Below the pieces are notes generated by a model. The model did not search any database and was not told where the DNA came from. It saw only the letters and a list, made by a program, of their open reading frames with translations. A DNA stretch of 64,000 nt, from contig JAFQAS010000050.1 of the NCBI GenBank assembly GCA_017399915.1, forward strand, positions 62,001 through 126,000. The letters run 5' to 3'. Shown here piece by piece: positions 26,536 through 35,578 of the stretch (position 1 is the first letter of the stretch; each line of letters begins with the position of its first letter). Source of the stretch: Muribaculaceae bacterium. GTDB taxonomy: Bacteria; Bacteroidota; Bacteroidia; Bacteroidales; Muribaculaceae. The translations under genes were made by a program, and so were the position numbers.

Positions 26536-28176
26536 ATGAAAACTAAAATATCAACATTATTTGTAGGGTTCGGTCTTGCCGCTTCGTCATTGTTGACTAC
26601 CGGTTGTATCGAAGAAACATTCCCTACCAGCGGAGCTACTGAAGATCAGCTTGGTTCTTCGGCTAAAGCTACTGAAGCTTTGGTGTGGGCTATGCCTGCT
26701 TATCTTAACACTCCACTTTCGCATGCTGAAAACCACTATGAGTGGGGTTATGGTGCGATGATGCACATCCGTGACGTGATGACTACCGACTTTGCTGTAG
26801 TTGCTTCAGGTTACGACTGGTTCTCTTCTTGGGCTATGAATGAAGGCCAAAGCAATAACAATATCTATCCTCAATACATTTGGAACTTCTATTGGAAAAG
26901 TATCCAAACAACAAACAACCTTATTGCTGCTATCGACGAGGATAATGCAACTAATGCTCAATTAGGTATGCTCGGTAATGGTCTTGCGTTCCGTGCAATG
27001 TATTATCTTGATATGGCTCAAATGTTTGAATTCTTGCCAAGCGACATCTATCCTTCAGGTGTGAATGGCTCGGGTATCGATGTGACAAACTACACTGTGC
27101 CCATCGTTCGCGAAGGTATGACTGAAGCTGACGCTCGTAACAACCCTCGTGCAACTCGCGATTCAATGGCTATGTTTATTCTTGAAGACTTGGACAAAGC
27201 TGAAAAATATATCGCTAATTCACCTTTCAATGGTAACAAAGCTCTTCCTGACCTTGCTTGTGTATATGGTCTTAAAGCTCGTTACTATATGTGGCTTGCC
27301 GGTGATGGCACAGGCGAAACAAGCCCTGTTCCTTACTTGCAAAAAGCTAAAGAAAACGCTCGTTTGGCAATTAACCTTGCAGGTGCTCCTATGTCAAAAG
27401 ACGCATGTCTTAGCACTACAGCTGGCTTCAACACTCTCTCTGCTTGGATGTGGGGTTCTCAAATTGTGGCTGAAGATGATTGTGTGAAAACCGGTATCAT
27501 CAACTGGACTTCTTGGATGTCAAATGAAACTGACTTCGGTTATGCTTCGGCCGGTGCATACAATATGATCGACGCAAGCATGTATAACCGCATGAGCGAT
27601 ACTGACTTCCGTAAACTTATGTGGAAAGCTCCTGCCGGAACTGCTCTTGATGGCAAATCTCAATGGTTGAAACCTGATTATGCAGAAAATACTCCTGTAT
27701 ATGGTTCATTGAAATTCCGTCCTGCTAATGGTGCTTACCAAACTCCTAACGAAGGTGCTGTATCGGCTTATCCTTTGATGCGTGTTGAAGAAATGTATTT
27801 CATCGAAGCTGAAGCTGCTGCTCGCCTTGGTGAAGGTACTGCTCTTCTTGTTGACTTCATGACTCAATATCGTGACCCTGAATATGTTTGCCGTGCTACT
27901 GATAATGATGACATCGTTGATGAAATCGTATTCCAAAAACGCGTAGAACTTTGGGGTGAAGGTCATTCATTCTTCGATTTCAAACGTCTTAACATGTCGG
28001 TTACTCGCGGTTACGCTGGTACAAACCACCAAGACGCAACTCGTTTCAATACTAACGGACGTCCTGCTTGGATGAGCTTTAGCATTGTTATCACTGAAGA
28101 AAATAACAACAAAGCCCTTAAAGGTTGGGAAAATCCTGACCCAAGTAGTAAATACACTCCATGGGTAGGTCAATAA
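26536..28176 (+). CDS. SusD/RagB-family surface lipoprotein
   Basis: A 546-residue lipoprotein starting at ATG 26536 (MKTKISTLFV); ATG 26527 and a TTG at 26515 are possible earlier starts, but only this one gives a normal signal peptide ending at the lipobox LTTGC (Cys24). Typical SusD features are the helical TPR-like core (WNFYWKSIQTTNNLIAAIDE, LGMLGNGLAFRAMYYLDMAQMF), PIVREGMTEADARNNPRATRDSMAMFILEDLDKAEKYI, and the C-terminal RVEEMYFIEAEAAARLG and KRVELWGEGHSFFDFKRLN. It acts as the substrate-binding lid over the SusC barrel encoded upstream. Confidence 0.93.
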   Translation: MKTKISTLFVGFGLAASSLLTTGCIEETFPTSGATEDQLGSSAKATEALVWAMPAYLNTPLSHAENHYEWGYGAMMHIRDVMTTDFAVVASGYDWFSSWAMNEGQSNNNIYPQYIWNFYWKSIQTTNNLIAAIDEDNATNAQLGMLGNGLAFRAMYYLDMAQMFEFLPSDIYPSGVNGSGIDVTNYTVPIVREGMTEADARNNPRATRDSMAMFILEDLDKAEKYIANSPFNGNKALPDLACVYGLKARYYMWLAGDGTGETSPVPYLQKAKENARLAINLAGAPMSKDACLSTTAGFNTLSAWMWGSQIVAEDDCVKTGIINWTSWMSNETDFGYASAGAYNMIDASMYNRMSDTDFRKLMWKAPAGTALDGKSQWLKPDYAENTPVYGSLKFRPANGAYQTPNEGAVSAYPLMRVEEMYFIEAEAAARLGEGTALLVDFMTQYRDPEYVCRATDNDDIVDEIVFQKRVELWGEGHSFFDFKRLNMSVTRGYAGTNHQDATRFNTNGRPAWMSFSIVITEENNNKALKGWENPDPSSKYTPWVGQ

Positions 28177-28216
28177 TATTTGAGTAAATTGCTTAAATTG
28201 AAAAAAGAGAAAAATT

Positions 28217-30100
28217 ATGAAAAAAATTAATCTTATATTAGGCGCGTTGGTTTGCTTGTTTGCATTCTCAGCTTGTACCGATGAAGTAGATTACACTCCG
28301 GCTTCGCCTGAAAGTGCAAATGGAGTTTACTTCCCCAGCACTTCACAAGCATCTGTTGCTCTTAAGTCAGATGCTAATACATATGATGTGCAAATTTGCC
28401 GTACTGACACTGCTGCTGAACAAACTGTTCAGTTGACAGTTGAAACAAATGACACTGTTGGCGCTTTGCAAATTCCTAATACAGTAACTTTCGCTGCAGG
28501 TCAATCTTCAGCAAATCTTACTATCAACTATGACTTCGCAAAAATGGGTTATGGTAACGAATTTGCTATTCAAGTTTCTATCGACCCTGCTGTAGCTTCA
28601 ACTGTAGGTCTTTCAAGCTATGCATTTACAGTTTCTGTTCCTGAACCTTGGAAATCTCTTGGTAAGGCAACATTCTCTGATACATATTTCTTCTTGGATT
28701 CTTACAAGGTAGAAATTCAACAAAATGAGCTTGACCCAACTTACTTCCGTTTGGTATATCCTTACCACGAAGCTTTTGAAGTAGATGATGATGGTTATTT
28801 TGGTGGTCCTTGGGAAAATACCGACGAATACTTGTATTTCCAACTCTTACAACCAGGTAGCTCATTGGCAGGTGTGCCCATCACAATGAATGACCTCATT
28901 TACTTCGAACCATTCATGACCGGATTTACACATCCATCATATGGTGTTGATATGGAGTTGCTCCACCCAGCACACTTCTCTTCTTTGGCTGCTGAATCAA
29001 ATTTCACATACAACAAAGTATTAAGCTATCAAGAAAATGGCCTTCCTGCTGTAGTTCAAATCGCTCCTATGTATTATATGGATGGTGTAGGTGGTTTCAA
29101 TTACACTCAAAATGAAGGTGTGGTAACTATCGTGTTCCCAGGTGTAGTAGTAAAAGACTATTCTGTAGGTATTGAGTATGCCGGACGTTTCACAAATCCA
29201 AGCGACGAAACATTTGCTGACTTTAACGTAGCAATGGGTGAAGATGTAGCTTCTGTAAAAGTAGGTATGGCAATTTCTGCCGATCCTAATGCAGTTGTGT
29301 CAGGTATCTTGAACGGTTCAATTGAATCTGTAGAATTGACTGAAGCTGGTTCAGCTCGTTTGGCAATGGAAACTCCCGGTGAGTATATTGCTGTTGCAAT
29401 CTCTTTCGATGCTGAAGGCAATGCAAAAGAAGCTGCTATGGCTGAATTTGAATACGTTGGAGCTGGTGGTCCTGTTTGGAACTCTCTCGGTATGGGTCAA
29501 TATACTGAAGGATTCGTTTGCAGCTTGTTCAATGTTCAACCTGTTTCTTATGCAGTTGAAGTACAAGAAAACGAAGACAAGCCAGGTCTATATCGTTTGG
29601 TAAATCCTTATGGTGAAGCTTATCCTTATAACCAAGCAGGTGACTGGGATGCAAGCAAAGATTACTATCTTGAAATTAACGCTCAAGACCCTGAAGGTGT
29701 TTATATTGAAGCACAAAAACTTGGTTTTGACTGGGGTTATGGTATGTTCTCAGCAAGTAGCTATGCTTACATGTTGATGGCTAACTACGATCTTGAAACA
29801 ATCAAGGCAGCTGGTTACTGTGGTAAATTACAAGATGGCGTGATCACATTCCCAACTCAAGTCTTGTTGGTTACAATGGAATCTGAAGATGGATGGTATT
29901 ATGCAAATGTTGCATACGACGAAAATGACCAACCTATCCCAGGTAGCGGTTCATTCAAGTTAGTTCTTCCTTCTGCTGCTAAATCAAGCAAATCAGTAAA
30001 AGCTATTGTTAATACACAAAACATTAACAAAAAGAAAGTTTCTGGTCAAAGACTTAAAAAATTCGAAAAATCACTTCCTCAAAAATTTCAAAAGAAATAA
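28217..30100 (+). CDS. SusE/F-position surface lipoprotein with a duplicated domain
   Basis: A 627-residue lipoprotein (lipobox AFSAC, Cys20) in the third place of the susC-susD unit, where accessory glycan-binding lipoproteins normally sit. After an N-terminal Ig-like or Calx-beta-like region (residues about 35-145) two related blocks are visible: one from WKSLGKATFSDTYFF (near 149) with YKVEIQQNELDPTYFRLVYPY, the other from WNSLGMGQYTEGFVC (near 420) with YAVEVQENEDKPGLYRLVNPY. The last 40 residues are unusual, Lys-rich and Asn/Gln-rich (KSSKSVKAIVNTQNINKKK...KFQKK). No enzyme motif. Ligand unknown; a double terminator follows. Confidence 0.78.
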   Translation: MKKINLILGALVCLFAFSACTDEVDYTPASPESANGVYFPSTSQASVALKSDANTYDVQICRTDTAAEQTVQLTVETNDTVGALQIPNTVTFAAGQSSANLTINYDFAKMGYGNEFAIQVSIDPAVASTVGLSSYAFTVSVPEPWKSLGKATFSDTYFFLDSYKVEIQQNELDPTYFRLVYPYHEAFEVDDDGYFGGPWENTDEYLYFQLLQPGSSLAGVPITMNDLIYFEPFMTGFTHPSYGVDMELLHPAHFSSLAAESNFTYNKVLSYQENGLPAVVQIAPMYYMDGVGGFNYTQNEGVVTIVFPGVVVKDYSVGIEYAGRFTNPSDETFADFNVAMGEDVASVKVGMAISADPNAVVSGILNGSIESVELTEAGSARLAMETPGEYIAVAISFDAEGNAKEAAMAEFEYVGAGGPVWNSLGMGQYTEGFVCSLFNVQPVSYAVEVQENEDKPGLYRLVNPYGEAYPYNQAGDWDASKDYYLEINAQDPEGVYIEAQKLGFDWGYGMFSASSYAYMLMANYDLETIKAAGYCGKLQDGVITFPTQVLLVTMESEDGWYYANVAYDENDQPIPGSGSFKLVLPSAAKSSKSVKAIVNTQNINKKKVSGQRLKKFEKSLPQKFQKK

Positions 30101-30121
30101 GAATTGATTAATCTCTGATAT

Positions 30122-30152
30122 AAAAGCACGGCTCATTGAGCCGTGCTTTTTT
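30122..30152 (+). terminator. Strong terminator of the susCD unit
   Basis: AAAAGCACGGCTC and GAGCCGTGCTTTT form a 13 bp stem with a 3 nt loop, followed by T residues. Confidence 0.9.
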
Positions 30153-30164
30153 GTTTGCAAGCAT

Positions 30165-30190
30165 CGAACCTTATCAGGTTCGTTTTTTTT
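30165..30190 (+). terminator. Second hairpin with T8 run
   Basis: CGAACC/GGTTCG with loop TTATCA, directly followed by eight T (30183-30190). It backs up the previous terminator or ends a separate short RNA. Confidence 0.6.
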
Positions 30191-30621
30191 GTGTTGTGAC
30201 CTATTCCCGGAGATTTCGCCTGTCGGCTCAATTAGCATTGGCTTTCAATAGGCTGCATTCGGCAATAATCAATCAAGATTAATATATTGCACTCATTTGC
30301 ACTATTGTCCCCGGCTATCGAGAACCGTTCCTTCGGAATTCCCATTGCGCATTTTTTACCTTGAAATTTATGTCTGATGAAAAATTTTATTGGTGTTAGA
30401 TAGAACTTTTTCAAGAGCAAATGCAACCCCTTTGGGGTCGCATTTGATGATGAATCGCGCATCGAGCCGCATTAGGCGATTCCCGGTTGTGATTTATTAT
30501 GCTTATTGGGTGTAACCATTGTGCTACGGAAACGGAATCCCCACCCACCACGAGCCTGTAAAGGCTCGCTTCTTCATTTTTGCTTTTTTATTTTTTGTTT
30601 TCAATATTCTTAATTTTTTTC
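30191..30621. other. Gene-free structured intergenic region
   Basis: No convincing gene. Two further stems are visible: 30418-30446 (CAAATGC, ACCCC, loop TTT, GGGGT, GCATTTG) and 30551-30568 (CGAGCC/GGCTCG). A 76-codon minus-strand frame (30462..30232) has no family features. The base composition is more GC-rich than neighbouring intergenic DNA, so a non-coding RNA or the remnant of a lost element is possible. Confidence 0.35.
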
Positions 30622-30629
30622 TACCTTTG
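30622..30629 (+). promoter_or_regulatory. -7 element of the DUF4494 gene
   Basis: TACCTTTG, a perfect TAnnTTTG match 36 bp before ATG 30666. The nearest upstream TTTG is 24 bp away. Confidence 0.5.
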
Positions 30630-30665
30630 TAACAATGTTTAATCTATAAAAATAAAAAGAAAATT

Positions 30666-31127
30666 ATGGCAAATTGGTTTGAGTGTAAGGCTCAATTTGA
30701 TAAAATGATGGAAAATGGCTCGCTTAAAAAAGTGACAGAGCCTTATTTGGTTGATGCTCTTTCTTTCACAGAAGCAGAATCACGTATTATTGATGAATTG
30801 ACCCCATTTGTGTCGGGTGGTTTAGAAATTAAGGCAGTGAAGAAAACTCGCATAGGAGAGATCTTTTGGGATGATAGCGCCGATAAATGGTATCTTGTGA
30901 AAGTGGCTTTCATTACTATCGATGAAAAAACAGCGGCTGAAAAAAAAACAGTGTCACAAATCCTTGTCGCCGGTAGTGACTTCAAAGGGGCTTACGACAA
31001 CTTTATGGAAGGTATGAAAGGAACAATGGCCGACTTTGATATTGTTTCAATCACCGAAACTCAAATTATGGATGTTTATAAAGTAAAACTTTCAGCGCCA
31101 AAGCCTGCAGATGAAGCTAATTCATAA
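30666..31127 (+). CDS. DUF4494 family protein
   Basis: A 153-residue soluble protein with the Bacteroidetes-restricted DUF4494 pattern: NWFECKAQFDKMMENGSLKKVTEPYLVDALSFTEAESRI at the start, IKAVKKTRIGEIFWDDSADKWYLVKVAFITIDE in the middle and FDIVSITETQIMDVYK near the end. Function unknown; it is usually a housekeeping chromosomal gene and often lies next to the yggS PLP-protein gene, as it does here (95 bp gap). No signal peptide or membrane segment. Confidence 0.85.
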   Translation: MANWFECKAQFDKMMENGSLKKVTEPYLVDALSFTEAESRIIDELTPFVSGGLEIKAVKKTRIGEIFWDDSADKWYLVKVAFITIDEKTAAEKKTVSQILVAGSDFKGAYDNFMEGMKGTMADFDIVSITETQIMDVYKVKLSAPKPADEANS

Positions 31128-31221
31128 TTAACTCGGTCAAGCCTCGTTGAGCCCTTCGGGGATCATAATGTGTAATTTATAATTCATAATAACTATAGTC
31201 ACTGTTTGAAATAGCAACTCA

Positions 31222-31887
31222 ATGAATGTAGGCGATAATATATTAAAGGTGCGCGAAACTATTCCTTATGGGGTGGAGTTGGTTGCGGTGTCGAAATTTC
31301 ACCCTAATGAAGCGATAATGGACGCCTATGGGGTGGGGCAACGTGTGTTTGGCGAAAGTCGGGCTACGGAGCTAAAGGCAAAGGCAACTTCATTACCCGA
31401 TGATATAAAATGGCACTTTATAGGGCATTTGCAAACTAATAAGGTGCGCATGATAATGCCATATGTATCGCTTATTCATAGCGTAGATTCGGAGCGATTG
31501 TTGCGATTGATTGATGCTGAAGCTGCTCGCATCAACAAGCTTGTTGATGTGTTGTTGCAAGTGCATGTAGCACAGGAGGAAACTAAGTTTGGCTTTACTC
31601 CCGATGAATTGTTGCAGTTTGTAGAGAGTGGCGTTATTAATGAATTGACCAATGTTAGAGTCGTTGGTGTGATGGGAATGGCTACAAATACCGACGATGT
31701 TAATAGAATTACTGAAGATTTTAAGGCAATTAACCAAACTTTTAAAAATGCGCGTGCGTTGTTAAAAGAAAATAAAGATTTTGCCCAAATCAGCATGGGT
31801 ATGAGTGATGACTATCAATTAGCGATAGAGAATGGTAGCACCATGGTGAGAATAGGCTCCACAATATTTGGATATAGGCAATATTGA
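31222..31887 (+). CDS. yggS: YggS-family PLP homeostasis protein
   Basis: A 221-residue alanine-racemase-N-like protein. The PLP lysine is in VAVSKFHPNEAIMDAY; other family marks are FGESRATELKAKA, WHFIGHLQTNKVRMI, VDVLLQVHVAQEETKFGF, GVMGMATNTDD and the C-terminal ISMGMSDDYQLAIENGSTMVRIGSTIFG. The family has no known catalytic activity and buffers pyridoxal phosphate, influencing amino-acid and 2-oxo-acid pools. The following MFS gene starts 21 bp later and may be co-transcribed. Confidence 0.93.
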   Translation: MNVGDNILKVRETIPYGVELVAVSKFHPNEAIMDAYGVGQRVFGESRATELKAKATSLPDDIKWHFIGHLQTNKVRMIMPYVSLIHSVDSERLLRLIDAEAARINKLVDVLLQVHVAQEETKFGFTPDELLQFVESGVINELTNVRVVGVMGMATNTDDVNRITEDFKAINQTFKNARALLKENKDFAQISMGMSDDYQLAIENGSTMVRIGSTIFGYRQY

Positions 31888-31908
31888 ATATAATAACATG
31901 AAAAATTA

Positions 31909-33213
31909 ATGAATATGGACCAAAAAAAGACTAAAGGGAATTTAGTGGCGATTATAGCCATGTTCTTTTTGTTTGCAATGATTTCGTTTGTTACCAACTT
32001 GGCTTCGCCCATGGGTGACATTTTGAAAAATCAATTCTCAATACCCAACTGGCAAGGAACACTTGGTGTGTTTGCCAACTTTATCGCATATGCGGTGATG
32101 GGTATTCCATCAGGAGCTTTGCTCGCGAAAATGGGGTATAAGAAGACCGCTCTTTTAGCTATTGCGGTAGGTTTTATTGGAGTAGGTATACAAACACTTT
32201 CGGGTGTTGCTGAAAGTTTCGCAGTATATTTGCTCGGTGCATTTATCGCCGGTTTCTCAATGTGTATGCTTAATACCGTTGTTAATCCTATGCTCAACAC
32301 TCTTGGTGGTGGCGGCAAAAAAGGCAACCAGCTTATTCAATTGGGAGGCTCTTGCAACTCGTTGGCAGGTACTGCGGTTATCGTGATGACCGGTATTTTG
32401 ATTCCTTCAATCGCAAAAGCTCAAATTAGTGATGTGTTCCCATTGATGTATGCCGCTTTGGGAATCTTTGCGTTTGCGTTCTTGGTGATTTTGATGTCGA
32501 GAATTCCTGAAACAAATAATAGTGCTGCGGCTCAGGTAAAAGATGATTCAAAGATTGGGCCTATGTCGTTCCGCCATTTTGTGCTTGGCGCTATAGGAAT
32601 CTTTGTTTATGTTGGTGTCGAAGTTGGTATTCCTAATGTGTTGCAAAAATGGTTGCAAAACGAGTCGTTGAATGTGTTGCAAGTACAACAAGGTGCTGAA
32701 GCTATTGCTGCATCAGTTGCTGCTACATATTGGTTCTTGATGTTGGTAGGCCGCTTGATCGGGGCTGCAATAGGAGCCAAAGTGTCGGCCAAATCAATGT
32801 TGACAACCGTGTCGTCGGTGGGTATTGCATTGGTTTTGGGTGCAATCTTTATGTCGACCGAAACATTTGTATCAATGCCGGTATTTAAAAACAGTCCCGA
32901 TGGATTGTTCGGATTCGTGAATGTGCCAATTAATGCAATGTTGCTCGTGCTTGTAGGATTGTGTACCTCAGTAATGTGGGGTGGCATCTTTAACCTTGCT
33001 GTAGAAGGTCTCGGAAAATATACCGAACGTGCTTCAGGTATCTTTATGGCGTTGGTTTGTGGTGGTGGAGTATTACCATTATTGCAAAATTTAGTCGTAG
33101 ATATGCAAGGTGGCGTAGGTTATCAAGCCAGCTATTGGATTGTAGTGGCCGGATTAGGCTATCTATTGTTCTATGCATTAATCGGTTCGAAAGTGAAGCC
33201 GATTAGAAAATGA
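31909..33213 (+). CDS. MFS sugar transporter (FucP/glucose-galactose type)
   Basis: A 434-residue inner-membrane protein with about twelve hydrophobic segments. The N-terminus (AMFFLFAMISFVTNLASPMGDILKNQF), MGIPSGALLAKMGYKKTALLAIAVGF after helix 2, and AFIAGFSMCMLNTVVNPMLNTLGG match the fucose/glucose/galactose:H+ symporter branch. Expected role is uptake of a monosaccharide; the exact sugar is not predictable. It may share a transcript with yggS; transketolase downstream has its own promoter. ATG 31915 is an alternative start two codons later. Confidence 0.85.
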   Translation: MNMDQKKTKGNLVAIIAMFFLFAMISFVTNLASPMGDILKNQFSIPNWQGTLGVFANFIAYAVMGIPSGALLAKMGYKKTALLAIAVGFIGVGIQTLSGVAESFAVYLLGAFIAGFSMCMLNTVVNPMLNTLGGGGKKGNQLIQLGGSCNSLAGTAVIVMTGILIPSIAKAQISDVFPLMYAALGIFAFAFLVILMSRIPETNNSAAAQVKDDSKIGPMSFRHFVLGAIGIFVYVGVEVGIPNVLQKWLQNESLNVLQVQQGAEAIAASVAATYWFLMLVGRLIGAAIGAKVSAKSMLTTVSSVGIALVLGAIFMSTETFVSMPVFKNSPDGLFGFVNVPINAMLLVLVGLCTSVMWGGIFNLAVEGLGKYTERASGIFMALVCGGGVLPLLQNLVVDMQGGVGYQASYWIVVAGLGYLLFYALIGSKVKPIRK

Positions 33214-33237
33214 TAAATGAATAAAATCATAGATATT

Positions 33238-33267
33238 CAAATGCGGGCTTGAAGTGGCTCGCATTTG
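33238..33267 (+). terminator. Terminator after the MFS transporter
   Basis: CAAATGCG (33238-33245) pairs with CGCATTTG (33260-33267), followed by TGTTTT. Confidence 0.6.
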
Positions 33268-33319
33268 TGTTTTAAGATAATTTTTTTATCTACATTTGGC
33301 TGTTTTTTATAGTGTGAAA

Positions 33320-33351
33320 TTTGTCTAAATGATAGTTTTGTTGTACTTTCG
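33320..33351 (+). promoter_or_regulatory. Transketolase promoter
   Basis: TTTG at 33320-33323, 20 bp, then TACTTTCG at 33344-33351 (one mismatch from TAnnTTTG), 45 bp before the ATG. Confidence 0.6.
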
Positions 33352-33396
33352 TAAATTAATAAATAAAATCAGTAATTCAACATATAAATAAATAAT

Positions 33397-35421
33397 ATGG
33401 ATACAAAGATATTGAACAAAGCGGCCGATAATATTCGCATTTTAGCCGCATCGATGGTAGAAAAAGCCAAATCGGGTCACCCTGGTGGAGCTATGGGTGG
33501 CGCTGACTTTGTCAATGTTCTTTATTCAAAATATCTCGTAACCGATCCCGACAATCCTACATGGATTGCTCGCGATCGTTTCTTTTTAGATCCCGGTCAT
33601 ATGTCGCCAATGCTTTATAGTGTGTTGGCTCTTACCGGAAAGTATACAATCGAAGAATTGCAACAATTCCGCCAATGGGGTAGTGTCACTCCAGGTCACC
33701 CTGAATTGTGCCCTGAACGTGGTGTGGAAAATACATCAGGCCCTCTTGGTCAAGGTCATACAATGGCGGTGGGAGCTGCAATTGCAGAGCGTTGTCTCGT
33801 TGCTCGTTTTGGCGACTTTTTGAGCCACAAAACATATGCGTTTATCTCTGACGGTGGTATACAAGAAGAAATTTCACAAGGAGCCGGTCGTGTGGCAGGT
33901 TATCTTGGGTTGAGTAATCTTATCATGTTCTTTGATAGCAACAAGGTGCAACTTTCTACCGATGTTGATGCTGTTACTACCGAAGATTATGCTGCAAAAT
34001 ATCGCGCATGGCATTGGAATGTGATTGAAATCGATGGTTGCAATCCTGTTGAAATTGCAGCAGCCCTTGATAAAGCTATTGCTGAAACAGAAAAACCAAC
34101 ACTCATTATTGGTAACACTACAATGGGTAAAGGTTGTGTGACTGCTGATGGCTCTAATTTTGAGGGACAATGTAGCACACACGGACAACCATTGAGTAAA
34201 TCAGGGGCCGATTTCCCTAAAACAGTGGAAAATCTCGGTGGTGACCCTGAAAATTTGTGGGTAGTGTGGGACGATGTGAAAGAGCTATATGCTCAACGCG
34301 AAGCTCAATTGCGCGAAATCGTTAAAGAACGTCGTGCTCAGGAAAAAGCTTGGGCAGAGGCTAACCCCGAACAAGCTAAACAACTTGCTGATTATATCGC
34401 AGGCAACCTTCCTGAGATTGATTATTCTCAAATCGCTCATAAACCAAACGTGGCAACTCGTACAGCTTCGGCCGACGTGTTAAGCGTTCTTGGTGAAAAA
34501 GTGAAAAATATGATTGTTTCATCGGCCGACCTTGCTAACTCGGATAAAACAGAAGCATTCTTGAAGAAAACCGGTGCGCTTATTAAGGGCGATTTCTCTG
34601 GAGGTTTCTTCCATGCCGGTGTAGCTGAGTTGACTATGGCTTCAATTATGAATGGTATTGCACTTCATGGTGGTATGTGGGCTGCTTGTGGCACATTCTT
34701 CGTGTTCTCAGATTATATGAAACCTGCAGTGCGTATGGCTGCATTGATGGAACTTCCTGTGAAGTATGTATGGTCACACGATGCATTCCGTGTAGGTGAA
34801 GATGGTCCAACTCACGAACCCATCGAACAAGAAGCTCAAATTCGCCTTCTCGAACAAATGAACAACCTTAGCGGTCAACCAGCAATGCTTGTCCTTCGTC
34901 CTGCCGATAGCGCTGAAACTACTGTGGCATGGGAAATGGCAATGGAAAATAAAAATACACCTACCGGTTTGATTCTCACTCGTCAAGATGTAAATGATAT
35001 TCCTTCTACATCGGGAGACCGTTATGCCGATGCTCAAGGAGTGCGCCGTGGTGGATATGTGTTGAAAGATGCACAAAATCCAGCAATCGTTCTTGTCGGT
35101 AACGGCTCGGAAGTGTCTTTGCTCTGGAATGTGGCTGAGAAACTTGAAGAAGAAGGCGTTGCAGCTCGCGTAGTATCGGTTCCTTCAATCGGATTGTATA
35201 ATAGCCAATCAGATGAATATAAAGCTTCAGTAATCCCTGCCGGTGTTCCTGTGTTTGGATTAACTGCCGGATTGCCTTCAGTTTTACAAGGTGTAGTAGG
35301 GTGTAAAGGTAAAGTTTATGGTCTTGCTCGTTTTGGTGCTTCAGCTCCATTTAAGGTGCTTGATGAAAAATTCGGATTTACAACCGAAAACATTTATAAT
35401 GAAGTAAAAGCGATGCTTTAA
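33397..35421 (+). CDS. tkt: Transketolase
   Basis: A 674-residue ThDP enzyme of the non-oxidative pentose phosphate pathway. Visible marks are SMVEKAKSGHPGGAMGGADFVNVLY at the N-terminus, GPLGQGHTMAVGAAIAE, the ThDP/Mg region FISDGGIQEEISQGAGRVAGYLGLSNLIMFFDSNKVQ, HDAFRVGEDGPTHEPIEQEAQIRLL in the pyrimidine-binding domain and a normal C-terminal domain. Length fits single-chain transketolases (about 670). It has its own promoter and stands alone as a housekeeping gene. Confidence 0.95.
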   Translation: MDTKILNKAADNIRILAASMVEKAKSGHPGGAMGGADFVNVLYSKYLVTDPDNPTWIARDRFFLDPGHMSPMLYSVLALTGKYTIEELQQFRQWGSVTPGHPELCPERGVENTSGPLGQGHTMAVGAAIAERCLVARFGDFLSHKTYAFISDGGIQEEISQGAGRVAGYLGLSNLIMFFDSNKVQLSTDVDAVTTEDYAAKYRAWHWNVIEIDGCNPVEIAAALDKAIAETEKPTLIIGNTTMGKGCVTADGSNFEGQCSTHGQPLSKSGADFPKTVENLGGDPENLWVVWDDVKELYAQREAQLREIVKERRAQEKAWAEANPEQAKQLADYIAGNLPEIDYSQIAHKPNVATRTASADVLSVLGEKVKNMIVSSADLANSDKTEAFLKKTGALIKGDFSGGFFHAGVAELTMASIMNGIALHGGMWAACGTFFVFSDYMKPAVRMAALMELPVKYVWSHDAFRVGEDGPTHEPIEQEAQIRLLEQMNNLSGQPAMLVLRPADSAETTVAWEMAMENKNTPTGLILTRQDVNDIPSTSGDRYADAQGVRRGGYVLKDAQNPAIVLVGNGSEVSLLWNVAEKLEEEGVAARVVSVPSIGLYNSQSDEYKASVIPAGVPVFGLTAGLPSVLQGVVGCKGKVYGLARFGASAPFKVLDEKFGFTTENIYNEVKAML

Positions 35422-35578
35422 AGCATGTTTTGTGACAAAAACGTGCGTATAATGTTAAATAATCTTTAAAATTAAAAGTTTTTTTGATTATTTAATGACT
35501 ATTTAGCGGAAATAGTGTAATTTAGCAAAATATTATATACAAATAGGAAAATAATAACAATAATTTAGTAATATTTCT

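Noticed and set aside
23000..30150. Invertible promoter or shufflon control of the susC-susD unit
   Set aside because: No pair of inverted repeats around the promoter and no site-specific recombinase nearby.
30232..30462. A 76-codon minus-strand frame in the gap after the susCD unit
   Set aside because: No family pattern, no convincing promoter or ribosome site and low-complexity context; treated as part of a structured non-coding region.
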